DNA from: Arthrobacter sp. 24S4-2
Lineage (GTDB): Bacteria > Actinomycetota > Actinomycetes > Actinomycetales > Micrococcaceae
NCBI RefSeq assembly: GCF_005280255.1
Contig: NZ_CP040018.1
Span: forward strand, 4,340,001-4,404,000
Length of the DNA: 64,000 bases
Direction: 5' to 3'
Part shown: piece by piece, positions 33,585-41,337 of the stretch
Numbering within the stretch: the stretch's first letter is position 1
Layout: every line of letters begins with the position of its first letter
Translations under genes and position numbers: made by a program
Notes under the pieces: model-generated
What the model was told of the DNA's origin: nothing
Databases searched by the model: none
The model's input: only the letters and a program-made list of their open reading frames with translations

Positions 33585-34612
33585 GCTGCGGATTCCTTCT
33601 CTGCTTGCTTGCGGGCCTGCTTCTCGGCATAGGCGGCTGCGGCTTCGCGAACCCAGGTGCCGTTCTCGTGTGCTTCGCGGCGCCGTTCCAGGCGCTGGGC
33701 GTTGCAGGGGCCGCGGCCCTTCAGGACCTCGTGGAATTCGTCCCAGTCCAGCGGGCCGTGCTCCCACTTCTTGGTTTCCTCGTTGAAACGGATGTCCTTG
33801 TCAGGGAGGGTGAGGTCCAGGACCTTGACCTGCTCCATCATCATGCCGACGAAGCGGTTGCGGAGCTCATCGTTGCTGAAGCGCTTGATGTTCCAGGCCA
33901 TGGACTGCTTGGAGTTGGGTGAATCGTCATCCGGCGGGCCGAACATCATCAGCGCCGGGGCGTACCAGCGGTTCACGGCCTCCTGGGCCATCTGCTTCTG
34001 CTCGGGGGTGCCGTGGGAGAGCTCCAGCAGGATCTCGAAGCCCTGGCGCTGGTGGAAGGACTCTTCCTTGCACACCCGGACCATGGCCCGGCCGTACGGG
34101 CCGAAGGAGGCGCGGCACAGCGGCACCTGGTTGGCGATGGCGGCGCCGTCCACCATCCAGCCGATGGCACCCATGTCCGCCCAGGTGCGGGCGGGGTAGT
34201 TGAAGATGGAGGAGTACTTGGCCTTGCCGTCCATCAGGTCCTGCATCATCTGGTCGCGCGGCTGGCCAAGGGTCTCGGCGGCCGAGTACAGGTACAGGCC
34301 GTGGCCGGCCTCGTCCTGGACCTTGGCCATGAGGATGGCCTTGCGCTTCAGGCTGGGGGCGCGCGAAATCCAGTTGGCTTCCGGCTGCATGCCGATGATC
34401 TCCGAGTGTGCGTGCTGCGAGATCTGCCGGATGAGGGTCTTGCGGTAGGCAGCCGGCATCCAGTCGCGCGGCTCGATGCGCGAGTCCTCCGCCATGACCC
34501 GGTCAAAGTACGCCTGGCCTTCCGCCTCGTACCGGGCTGCCGCTGCTGAACTGTTTTCATGCCGTCCCGGCGTTAGCTCAGCGGGCACTGACTGCAGGCT
34601 CTGCGATGCCAT
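33581..34612 (-). CDS. paaA: Phenylacetyl-CoA epoxidase oxygenase subunit PaaA
   Basis: A 343-residue catalytic di-iron subunit that forms the ring-1,2-epoxide of phenylacetyl-CoA. Iron-ligand motifs are visible in KVQDEAGHGLYLYSAAETLG and CKEESFHQRQGFEILLELSH. RKTLIRQISQHAHSEIIGMQ is also typical. It is the first gene of paaABCDE-paaG. A TetR-type operator lies 30-50 bp upstream. Confidence 0.95.
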   Translation of the reverse strand: MASQSLQSVPAELTPGRHENSSAAAARYEAEGQAYFDRVMAEDSRIEPRDWMPAAYRKTLIRQISQHAHSEIIGMQPEANWISRAPSLKRKAILMAKVQDEAGHGLYLYSAAETLGQPRDQMMQDLMDGKAKYSSIFNYPARTWADMGAIGWMVDGAAIANQVPLCRASFGPYGRAMVRVCKEESFHQRQGFEILLELSHGTPEQKQMAQEAVNRWYAPALMMFGPPDDDSPNSKQSMAWNIKRFSNDELRNRFVGMMMEQVKVLDLTLPDKDIRFNEETKKWEHGPLDWDEFHEVLKGRGPCNAQRLERRREAHENGTWVREAAAAYAEKQARKQAEKESAA

Positions 34613-34643
34613 GGTTGCTCCTATGCATATCCGATAAATAATT

Positions 34644-34661
34644 ACCGACCGTTCGTTCAGG
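34644..34661. promoter_or_regulatory. TetR/PaaR-like operator upstream of paaA
   Basis: ACCGACCGTTCGTTCAGG is an imperfect palindrome of the form GAnCGnnCGnTC, like TetR-family PaaR sites that control actinobacterial paa operons. It lies 32 bp before the paaA start, where bound repressor would block transcription. No paaR gene is in the window. Confidence 0.55.
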
Positions 34662-34845
34662 ATATGCGGAAGCCGAGAGATGCGTCAAGCAGCGGGCGTG
34701 AACTAGCGGTGGCCCAGCGTCAGCCTGTGCTGAGCCTCCGCCGGGCAAATTCAATTCCCCGGCATTGCCTGTAAGAATCCCGCGGTTCGCGGAAACATGG
34801 GGTGTATAGGGAAACCCAGGGCCTCAAACGAGCGAGGGCAGCGTG

Positions 34846-35382
34846 ATGTTGTTGCAGCGGGAAGCCGAGTTCATCTCCCTTCATGCCGCCCAGCACGAAC
34901 GCGTCCTGCACTACATCCTCCGCCGCGTCGGCGATCTGGAAGTAGCTCGGGAGCTCGCTTCGGACGTCTTCCGCATTGCTTGGCAAAAATCCCGGTATGA
35001 GCCCACTACCGAGGTGGGATGGCTGTTCGCCGTGGCGCGGAACGTCATCGGAAATGAGTACCGCGGCAGACGGCGCAGGCGCGAGTTGATCCTCAAGCTC
35101 GCAGCAGGTGTCCGGGCCGCCGCCGAACCTGCCGGTGATGAGGTGGAGGCCGCCGTCGCAGAAACGCTCGGAAAGCTGCGGCCAAGGGAGAGGGAGATTC
35201 TGATGTTGCATTTCTGGGACGAACTCTCCACCGCAGAGATCGCGGCTTCACTTGGATGCACGGAAAACAGCGTTGCGGTCCGCCTTCATCGGGCCAAGCG
35301 TGCCTTCGCCGCTGCCCTGCCCGCAAGGCTCACAGCCGGCCATAAGGACAAGGCAGGTGAACACTCCCATGGACAGGATTGA
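34846..35382 (+). CDS. ECF-type RNA polymerase sigma factor
   Basis: About 178 residues from ATG 34846, preceded by GAGGG; GTG 34843 is an alternative. The sigma region 2 is ARELASDVFRIAWQKSRYEP and WLFAVARNVIGNEYRGRRRR. The region 4 HTH is LRPREREILMLHFWDELSTA, then EIAASLGCTENSVAVRLHRA. The gene overlaps the next membrane protein by 26 bp, the usual layout of sigma and anti-sigma partner. Confidence 0.88.
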   Translation: MLLQREAEFISLHAAQHERVLHYILRRVGDLEVARELASDVFRIAWQKSRYEPTTEVGWLFAVARNVIGNEYRGRRRRRELILKLAAGVRAAAEPAGDEVEAAVAETLGKLRPREREILMLHFWDELSTAEIAASLGCTENSVAVRLHRAKRAFAAALPARLTAGHKDKAGEHSHGQD

Positions 35383-36316
35383 CGAATTACTGAAAGCAGC
35401 CAATCCCGTGCGGCCCTCAAACGCGCCGCGGCTGGATGCCCGGGCCGAGTTGCGTACAGCGCTCGACGACGCAGCCGCCCTGCATGTCACCGGTCCGGAC
35501 TTTGTTGACCGTGACAGAAACCGGAACCCCTGGAACAGACTTGCCCGAAGGCCCTGGACTGTTGCGGTCGCTGTGGCTGCGTTGTCTGCGCTGGTGATTG
35601 CCGCCGTCGTACTGACCCAAGTCCTGGCCCCACTGCAGCCGGCACCGCCTGCGGTCAGCCCATCACCGAGCGTTAGCGGCACGGTGTCCGGATCGGACGG
35701 ATGGCGGGTGGTGCGGTTATCCACCAAGGAAACCGGCGGAGCCACCGGTCCGCAGATTCAGATCGACGTGGCCCCAGGATTTACGACAATCAGCGACGTA
35801 CCCAACGAAAGCTACGACTCCCTGTCCATCAAGATCGTGCGGGACACCCCAACCCAGGACGTCCTTGCGCAGATCTACTACGGGAGGGTGCTCCCGCAGC
35901 GCGACCCCCAGGCCTGCGTTGCTACGCCCGAGGACTATGTGGAGTTGGATAGCATCCCGGTGGATGTGCCCTTCAACGCAGAAACACCCGGAACAACATC
36001 GCCGAGGTTCGTCTACCGAGTTGTCACAGGCACGCGGCTGAAGGCATCGTTCGGAATCACTTCCCTGCCGGCCGGGACCGCAGTGGACGGATGCACGGAG
36101 TACCACCACATCGAGTCCCTTCCCAACGGCACCATGCTGACTGTTTCAGACCACTTCCAGTTCAACGGCGTGGCTGCCGGGTGGTTGTCCACATCGACGA
36201 CGTCCTTGACCCCCACATTCGCCTCGCTCGACGAAGCCACGGCGTTCAAGGGCACGGACGAATACCAGGCGTACAAACGGATGCTGTCGTCCGTGCGCAT
36301 CATCCAACCGGAATAG
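35357..36316 (+). CDS. Membrane protein, candidate anti-sigma partner of the ECF factor
   Basis: About 319 residues from GTG 35357 (ATG 35369 also fits). A cytoplasmic N-terminus of about 60 residues (MDRIDELLKAANPVRPSNAP) precedes one transmembrane helix (WTVAVAVAALSALVIAAVVL) and an extracytoplasmic C-terminal domain of about 210 residues. The topology and the overlap with the sigma gene suggest an anti-sigma factor. No zinc-finger HxxxCxxC motif is present, so it would be a non-ZAS type. Confidence 0.6.
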   Translation: MNTPMDRIDELLKAANPVRPSNAPRLDARAELRTALDDAAALHVTGPDFVDRDRNRNPWNRLARRPWTVAVAVAALSALVIAAVVLTQVLAPLQPAPPAVSPSPSVSGTVSGSDGWRVVRLSTKETGGATGPQIQIDVAPGFTTISDVPNESYDSLSIKIVRDTPTQDVLAQIYYGRVLPQRDPQACVATPEDYVELDSIPVDVPFNAETPGTTSPRFVYRVVTGTRLKASFGITSLPAGTAVDGCTEYHHIESLPNGTMLTVSDHFQFNGVAAGWLSTSTTSLTPTFASLDEATAFKGTDEYQAYKRMLSSVRIIQPE

Positions 36317-36326
36317 GGGGCGGGCC

Positions 36327-36767
36327 ATGCCCAGCCAGACGGGTGACTCTCCAGCAGACTTCCACAGACTCAGCTTGTTCCTGGCCCGCAGGACGGGTGA
36401 TGCCGACTACTCCCAAGTACTTGCCATGGACGCGTTCCGCTGGGCCCAGAGCCAAACGCAGGACGTCCCGTTTGGAGCACTGCTGGCCGCGTCAGCACGC
36501 CCGGCGGCCGCAGCCATTCGGGAGAGGGACAACGAGGTGGCACAGCAGGCATCCATCGCCGGGATCATCGCGTCCCTCCGCCCCATGGAGCGCGAAGTGC
36601 TGAGGCTCGTCTACTGGGACCACCTCAGCATGGGCGAACTTGCCGACTACCTGGGTTGCTCCATGACGCGCGCGGGAGCGCTCTTGGAGAAGGCCTACAG
36701 GCACGCGGACCGCCGGGCCCGGCGGCTCGGCTACGCCCTGGCGGGCAGCACCGATGAAACCGCTTGA
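36327..36767 (+). CDS. Sigma-factor-like protein with a reduced region 2
   Basis: A 146-residue protein. The C-terminal region 4 HTH is clear: IIASLRPMEREVLRLVYWDH and MGELADYLGCSMTRAGALLE. The N-terminal 70 residues match the sigma-2 helices only loosely (DFHRLSLFLARRTGDADYSQ) and lack the -10-recognition core (no WL...N motif). It overlaps the next membrane gene by 14 bp, repeating the layout of the preceding pair. It may be a diverged duplicate that acts as a DNA-binding regulator. Confidence 0.65.
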   Translation: MPSQTGDSPADFHRLSLFLARRTGDADYSQVLAMDAFRWAQSQTQDVPFGALLAASARPAAAAIRERDNEVAQQASIAGIIASLRPMEREVLRLVYWDHLSMGELADYLGCSMTRAGALLEKAYRHADRRARRLGYALAGSTDETA

Positions 36768-37764
36768 GCAACAGATTTCTGACGCGGCGCCGCGCGTCCA
36801 ATCGCCATTGTTTCCCATCGATGCCGGTAAAAGGGTTGCATCCGATGGGGTCGAAACGCTTGGACCCGGTTTGCCGAAGACCCCGTCGCGGCCAGGAGGC
36901 CTTGGGAGGAACCTCATGCACGCCGTCCTGGCGTTCACCCTGTTGGCCGCAGGAGGACTGGGGGTGGCTGTCGCACTCACGCCGGCGTCGAAGCAACAGG
37001 GCGGCGACGACGGCGGAGGCCGCCCCGCGGGGAGTGCCGCAGCCGCCGCCGGCTCCCCGGCCGCCTCCTCCATGGAATGGCGTGCCGCCGCCTTGGTCAC
37101 CCCCTGGGCCGATGCCTCCAGCGCGATCGAGGCAAGCATCGAGCTGCCGGTCGCGTGGAGCGTGCACCGGCAGGAGCCCTCGGCCGGGTATCCCGGACTG
37201 CACGCCACCGTGTTTGACGAAAACTCCTTGCCCGTTGCCATGCTCTATTTCGGTCCATCGCCCGGCCCACAAGCGTGCCCCCTCCCCTTGGAACCCGCAC
37301 TGCAATTGCAGCGGACTGACGTCACCACAGGCGCAGAACTGCTGGATCCCGCCCTGGCGTCCGCATTCTCGTATGGGCTGACAACCGGGAAGGAACCCAG
37401 GGGATCCTTCGGACTCGTGCCGCAGACATCCGGCGGGAACGCCTGCGGGGATTCTGTCCGTGTTCCCGGGGCGCCACCGTTTCCTGGGGCGCCACCGTTT
37501 CCTGGGGCGCCACCGTTTCCTGGGGCGCCACCGTTGATCCTCAGATTCGGTGATGTCCTGGGACTCGACACTCCAGGCCATGCCGCTGCTGCACCCAGAT
37601 CCAGCTATGCACGCACGTTCTCATCAGCTGAGGATGCGCGGCGCTACGTCCAGTCACAGGAATTCGCCGCGCTCAAACGGCTCATCAGTTCCCTGAAATT
37701 CTCGTTCCCTGCGGATCGTTCGCGGCTCTGGCAGCTGCCGGACCCTAGACGCCCATCGAACTGA
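36754..37764 (+). CDS. Membrane protein paired with the sigma-like gene
   Basis: A 336-residue protein with a cytoplasmic N-terminus of about 50 residues, a transmembrane helix (LMHAVLAFTLLAAGGLGVAV) and an extracytoplasmic domain. Its ending (YARTFSSAEDARRYVQSQEF, AALKRLISSLKFSFP) parallels that of the 35357-36316 protein (DEATAFKGTDEYQAYKRMLSS), so the two are paralogues. The outer domain holds a GAPPFP repeat, four units long. Confidence 0.6.
   Translation: MKPLEQQISDAAPRVQSPLFPIDAGKRVASDGVETLGPGLPKTPSRPGGLGRNLMHAVLAFTLLAAGGLGVAVALTPASKQQGGDDGGGRPAGSAAAAAGSPAASSMEWRAAALVTPWADASSAIEASIELPVAWSVHRQEPSAGYPGLHATVFDENSLPVAMLYFGPSPGPQACPLPLEPALQLQRTDVTTGAELLDPALASAFSYGLTTGKEPRGSFGLVPQTSGGNACGDSVRVPGAPPFPGAPPFPGAPPFPGAPPLILRFGDVLGLDTPGHAAAAPRSSYARTFSSAEDARRYVQSQEFAALKRLISSLKFSFPADRSRLWQLPDPRRPSN
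37464..37538 (+). repeat. 18-bp tandem repeat inside the membrane protein gene
   Basis: CCTGGGGCGCCACCGTTT-like units occur about four times, nearly identical, encoding (GAPPFP)n. The unit is a multiple of three, so copy changes keep the frame. It is likely to vary in number between strains. Confidence 0.85.
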
Positions 37765-37806
37765 GGCGACCAGGGGAATAGCGGGCGCCTGTTCAGGCGT
37801 GCCTGT

Positions 37807-38706
37807 TCAGGCGCGGCGGATGTCCTGGGGCTGGGTTGCCGCGGCAAGGTCCTGGATCCGTTCGGTTTCGGCCCAGCTGGCCAGAAGGCGGAGGCGCTCA
37901 TCGGACGGGGATCCGGGCACGGCCGGGTAGACGGTGAGGGTAAACCCGGGATCTTCGGCAAGCTCCATGGCTTCGTAGGCGAGTTCGAGTTCTCCGACCA
38001 CCGGGTGGCGGAAGACCTTGGTCCCGGCGTAATGGCGCCGGACGTTGTGGGCTGCCCACCGCGTCCGGAATTCCTCGCTGCGCATGGACAGTTCCCCCAC
38101 GAGGTCCGCCAGGCGCTTGTCGAACGGGTTGCGTCCGCTCTGCGTGCGCAGGATGGCGACGTTGGTGTTGGCCGCCAGCTCCCAGTTGGGGTAAAAGTCC
38201 CGCGCTTTGGGGTCCAGGAAGATGAACCTGGAGTGGTTGGCGGGCCGCGCGGGGTTCCGGTACATCTCCGAGTACAGGGCGTAGCCCAGCTGGTTGGCCG
38301 CCACGATGTCCATGTGGTGGTTGCCGATGAACGCCGGCGAACCAGTGATGGAGTCGAGCATGAACTGCAGGGTGGGCCGGACGCTCCCGCTCTGCAGGGG
38401 GCGGCGCCGGCTTCTGCCGGCCGGGCTGGCCGCGCGGGCAAGGTTGTAGAGGTGGTCCCGTTCAGCCTCGTCCAGCTTCAGCGCCCTGGCGATTGAGTCC
38501 AGGACGCTCTCTGAGGTGCCGGCGAGGTTCCCGCGTTCAAGCTTGGTGTAGTAGTCCACGCTGACCCCGGCGAGCATGGCCACCTCCTCGCGGCGCAAGC
38601 CGGGGACCCGGCGTCGTCCGCCATAGAGCGTGAGCCCTGCCATTTCGGGAGTGAGCTTGGCCCGTCTCGAGGCGAGAAACTCGCGCACTGCCATCCTGTT
38701 GTCCAC
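37807..38706 (-). CDS. XRE-family transcriptional regulator with MmyB-like ligand domain
   Basis: A 299-residue regulator. The N-terminal HTH_31 reads RRRVPGLRREEVAMLAGVSV and YYTKLERGNLAGTSESVLDS. The C-terminal domain is MmyB-like (PAFIGNHHMDIVAANQLGYA, ARDFYPNWELAANTNVAILR). It is divergent from an efflux pump gene, so it probably controls that pump. Confidence 0.88.
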   Translation of the reverse strand: MDNRMAVREFLASRRAKLTPEMAGLTLYGGRRRVPGLRREEVAMLAGVSVDYYTKLERGNLAGTSESVLDSIARALKLDEAERDHLYNLARAASPAGRSRRRPLQSGSVRPTLQFMLDSITGSPAFIGNHHMDIVAANQLGYALYSEMYRNPARPANHSRFIFLDPKARDFYPNWELAANTNVAILRTQSGRNPFDKRLADLVGELSMRSEEFRTRWAAHNVRRHYAGTKVFRHPVVGELELAYEAMELAEDPGFTLTVYPAVPGSPSDERLRLLASWAETERIQDLAAATQPQDIRRA

Positions 38707-38794
38707 TCATCCACGCTACCGCGCACCGGCATCCGCAGGGAGGTACTGGCAGAACCCGGATAAGCGGAGCCCTCGCTAAGGCTGCGGCGACGCG

Positions 38795-38829
38795 GTTGCA
38801 TTGAACTCAGCTGTTGCATTGAACTCAGG
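38795..38829. promoter_or_regulatory. Tandem direct repeat upstream of the efflux gene, candidate operator
   Basis: GTTGCATTGAACTCAG occurs twice, 18 bp apart, between the divergent regulator and efflux genes and 45-75 bp before the efflux start. Direct repeats near the start of a regulated pump gene suggest a repressor site. Confidence 0.5.
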
Positions 38830-38872
38830 GCTCCTGCCCCGCCCATCCCACCCCCACAGGAACGGAGCCAGC

Positions 38873-40087
38873 GTGACCGCCATTGGCGCCCCTGCACCCG
38901 CACGTGAACTGACCGTGGGCCGCCCGCTCGCGGTGGTCCTCGGCCTGCTGACAATCTTCGGTCCCATCTCCATGGACCTCTACCTGCCCGTCCTGCCGGC
39001 CCTCACCGGGGAGCTTCACAGCACCACATCGGTGGCCCAGCTGACCATCACGGCCTGCCTGCTGGGACTGGCGATGGGCCAGGTAATCGCCGGCCCGCTC
39101 TCGGACCGCTTCGGCCGGCGGATGCCGCTGCTCATCGGAGTCGTGGCCTACACCGTCACCTCGGCACTGTGCGCGATCAGCCCCACCATCGAAACCCTTG
39201 TGGCCGCAAGGTTCGTCCAGGGCCTCGCCGGCGCCGTGGGCATCGTGATCGCGCAGGCTGCCGGCCGGGACGTTTACTCCGGCGGCAAGCTGCTCCGCTA
39301 CTACGGCCGTCTGACAGTGCTCGGCGGACTTGCCGCCATCATCGGCCCGGTGATCGGCGGCCAACTGGCCGCCGTCACGGACTGGCGCGGAGTCTTCCTG
39401 TTCCTCGCAGCCGTGGGTGTGGCCATCCTCGTGGCCTGCCTGCTGGTTTTCCGGGAGACCCTGCCCGCCGACCGACGGACCACCGGAGGGCTCTCCCACA
39501 CGCTTCGTGACTTCCGCACGCTCCTTGCCGACCGGGTGTTCATCGGGGCCGTGCTGATCACCGGCTTCACGTACTCCGCGATCTTCGCCTACCTGAGCGG
39601 GGCAACCTACATCCTGCAGGGCATGTACGGCCTCTCCCCGCAGGGCTACTCGTTCGCGTTCGGCCTGAACTCACTGGGCTTCGTGATCTTCGGATTCATC
39701 GGCGGCCGCCTGGCCGAACGGTGGTCCGAACGGGGAACGCTCGCCGCAGGCCTGGCCATGACGCTCGCCGGCGCCCTGGGCCTGCTGGCCACGGCACTCC
39801 TGCACCTGCCGTTGATCGCCATCATCCTGTCCCTGTTCACCATGGTCAGCGGCGTGGCCGTGACCAGCCCGCCGGCCACGTCGCTTGCGCTCAAGGACTA
39901 CCCCGGCATCGCCGGAACGGCTTCCTCGCTCCTGGGGCTGGCCCGGTTCGCCTTCGGCGGCTTCGCCGCACCCCTGGTGGGCATCGGCGGAGCCAACGAT
40001 CCTGTTCCGTTCGGCGTCGTCGCAGCCGTTGCGGCAGGTGCGGCCGCGCTCTGCCTGGGGCTGGTGCGGAGGCGCCGCACGGCCTAG
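38873..40087 (+). CDS. Bcr/CflA-family multidrug efflux MFS transporter
   Basis: About 404 residues from GTG 38873, which has GGAG at 38864-38867; the frame is open to 38801 without a better start. Twelve transmembrane segments are visible. Motif A GPLSDRFGRRMPLLIG follows TM2 and the Bcr-type N-terminus GPISMDLYLPVLPALTGEL is clear. It is a proton-driven drug exporter, divergent from the XRE-MmyB regulator. Confidence 0.88.
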   Translation: MTAIGAPAPARELTVGRPLAVVLGLLTIFGPISMDLYLPVLPALTGELHSTTSVAQLTITACLLGLAMGQVIAGPLSDRFGRRMPLLIGVVAYTVTSALCAISPTIETLVAARFVQGLAGAVGIVIAQAAGRDVYSGGKLLRYYGRLTVLGGLAAIIGPVIGGQLAAVTDWRGVFLFLAAVGVAILVACLLVFRETLPADRRTTGGLSHTLRDFRTLLADRVFIGAVLITGFTYSAIFAYLSGATYILQGMYGLSPQGYSFAFGLNSLGFVIFGFIGGRLAERWSERGTLAAGLAMTLAGALGLLATALLHLPLIAIILSLFTMVSGVAVTSPPATSLALKDYPGIAGTASSLLGLARFAFGGFAAPLVGIGGANDPVPFGVVAAVAAGAAALCLGLVRRRRTA

Positions 40088-40109
40088 CGATGCCTCGGGC
40101 CGGCGCTTT

Positions 40110-40895
40110 TTAGGCCAGTTGAGTGAGAATGACGGGTCCGGCTTCCGTGACGGCAATCGTGTGCTCGGAGTGCGCAGTCCGGCGGCCATTTGAGCTGCAC
40201 AAGGTCCACCCGTCAGGAGCTGTAACGAGTTTGCTGGTGCCGTCCATGATCCAGGGTTCTATTGCCAGAAGCAGTCCGGGGCGCAGCACGTATCCGCGTC
40301 CAGGCTTACCGATGTTCGGAATATGCGGGTCCTGGTGCATGGTGCTTCCCACCCCGTGTCCGCCAAATTCGGTGTTGACCTGAAAGTGCGCTGATTCGAG
40401 CACTGAGCCGATTGCATGGGAGATATCCCCAATACGCGCTCCGGACTGGGCTGCATGGATACCGGCCAAAAGCGCTTTCTCGGTGGTTTCGATCATGTAC
40501 CCGTCTTCAGGGGCAGAAGAATCCCCTACAACGAAGCTGATTGCGGAATCAGTGACCCACCCGTTAACACTGGCTGCGAAATCAAGGGTAAGCAGATCCC
40601 CCTCCATCAGAACGTAGTCATGAGGAAGGCCGTGTAAAACGGCATCGTTGACGGACGTACAGATGACTTTCCCGAAGGGGCCGCGCCCAAACGACGGGGC
40701 GTAGTCGACATAACACGAGCGGGCTCCTGCGATCCGGATCATCGAAGCTGCCCAGTCGTTTATTTCCAAGAGATTCGTTCCGGGCTCGATTCTCTCCCTC
40801 AAGTCCGACAGTGTCTTCGCCACGAATTGGCCGGAGAGACGTGCCTCGTCCACTTCGCGAGGCGTGAGTAGCTCAATCAATGATTCCTCCAACAT
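40110..40895 (-). CDS. map: Type I methionine aminopeptidase
   Basis: A 261-residue metallopeptidase that removes N-terminal Met. The five ligands are visible in LTLDFAASVNGWVTDSA (two Asp), GGHGVGSTMH (His), LLAIEPW (Glu) and HSEHTIAV (Glu), and the substrate His in VLHGLPHD. The start context lacks the zinc-finger extension. It is divergent from a small XRE gene with a shared palindrome, unlike housekeeping map, so it may be an accessory paralogue. Confidence 0.9.
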   Translation of the reverse strand: MLEESLIELLTPREVDEARLSGQFVAKTLSDLRERIEPGTNLLEINDWAASMIRIAGARSCYVDYAPSFGRGPFGKVICTSVNDAVLHGLPHDYVLMEGDLLTLDFAASVNGWVTDSAISFVVGDSSAPEDGYMIETTEKALLAGIHAAQSGARIGDISHAIGSVLESAHFQVNTEFGGHGVGSTMHQDPHIPNIGKPGRGYVLRPGLLLAIEPWIMDGTSKLVTAPDGWTLCSSNGRRTAHSEHTIAVTEAGPVILTQLA

Positions 40896-40898
40896 AGG

Positions 40899-40918
40899 AC
40901 CGTTATTATTATAACGGT
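40899..40918. promoter_or_regulatory. Palindromic operator between map and the XRE gene
   Basis: ACCGTTATTATTATAACGGT has perfect 8-bp arms (ACCGTTAT/ATAACGGT) around TATT. It lies 4 bp from the map start and 15 bp from the XRE start, so one bound dimer could repress both. The XRE protein is the obvious candidate ligand. Confidence 0.65.
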
Positions 40919-40932
40919 ACTATGCTTGGAAG

Positions 40933-41205
40933 ATGGTTAGAGTTCCCCTAAGCCCCGAAGACATCCGAGCAGGGCGGCTGCTCGGAGAGATGCTCCGTAG
41001 TGCGCGTGGTGAGCGGACCCTGGTCCAGGTGGCCCTTGGCGCGGGGATATCCCCTGAGACACTCCGGAAGATCGAGACGGGTCGAATCGCGACACCGTCC
41101 TTCATGATCGTGGCTGCCCTTGCCGAAGAACTGGCTCTCTCCCTGGATGCCATCCAGGGAACGCTACGAAGGTCATCGAATGAGAAGTTCGATGTAGCTT
41201 CCTGA
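40933..41205 (+). CDS. Small XRE-family HTH regulator
   Basis: A 90-residue protein, mostly one HTH_3 domain: LGEMLRSARGERTLVQVALG, AGISPETLRKIETGRIATPS and LAEELALSLDAIQGTL. The palindrome in its promoter suggests autoregulation and control of map. The interval 41206-41333 holds no complete gene; on the minus strand a short open tail (ALFTQIERVMKINELSKNRE) may be a truncated gene end. Confidence 0.85.
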   Translation: MVRVPLSPEDIRAGRLLGEMLRSARGERTLVQVALGAGISPETLRKIETGRIATPSFMIVAALAEELALSLDAIQGTLRRSSNEKFDVAS

Positions 41206-41337
41206 GCGCATCTCCCGGTTCTTGCTGAGTTCGTTGATTTTCATGACCCGTTCGATTTGGGTGAAGAGAGGGCCGTTGAGGGGTAGCTAGGGACGAGGAT
41301 CACGGCGCGGTGCCGGTCTTCTCGAGGGAAAGCCTAG

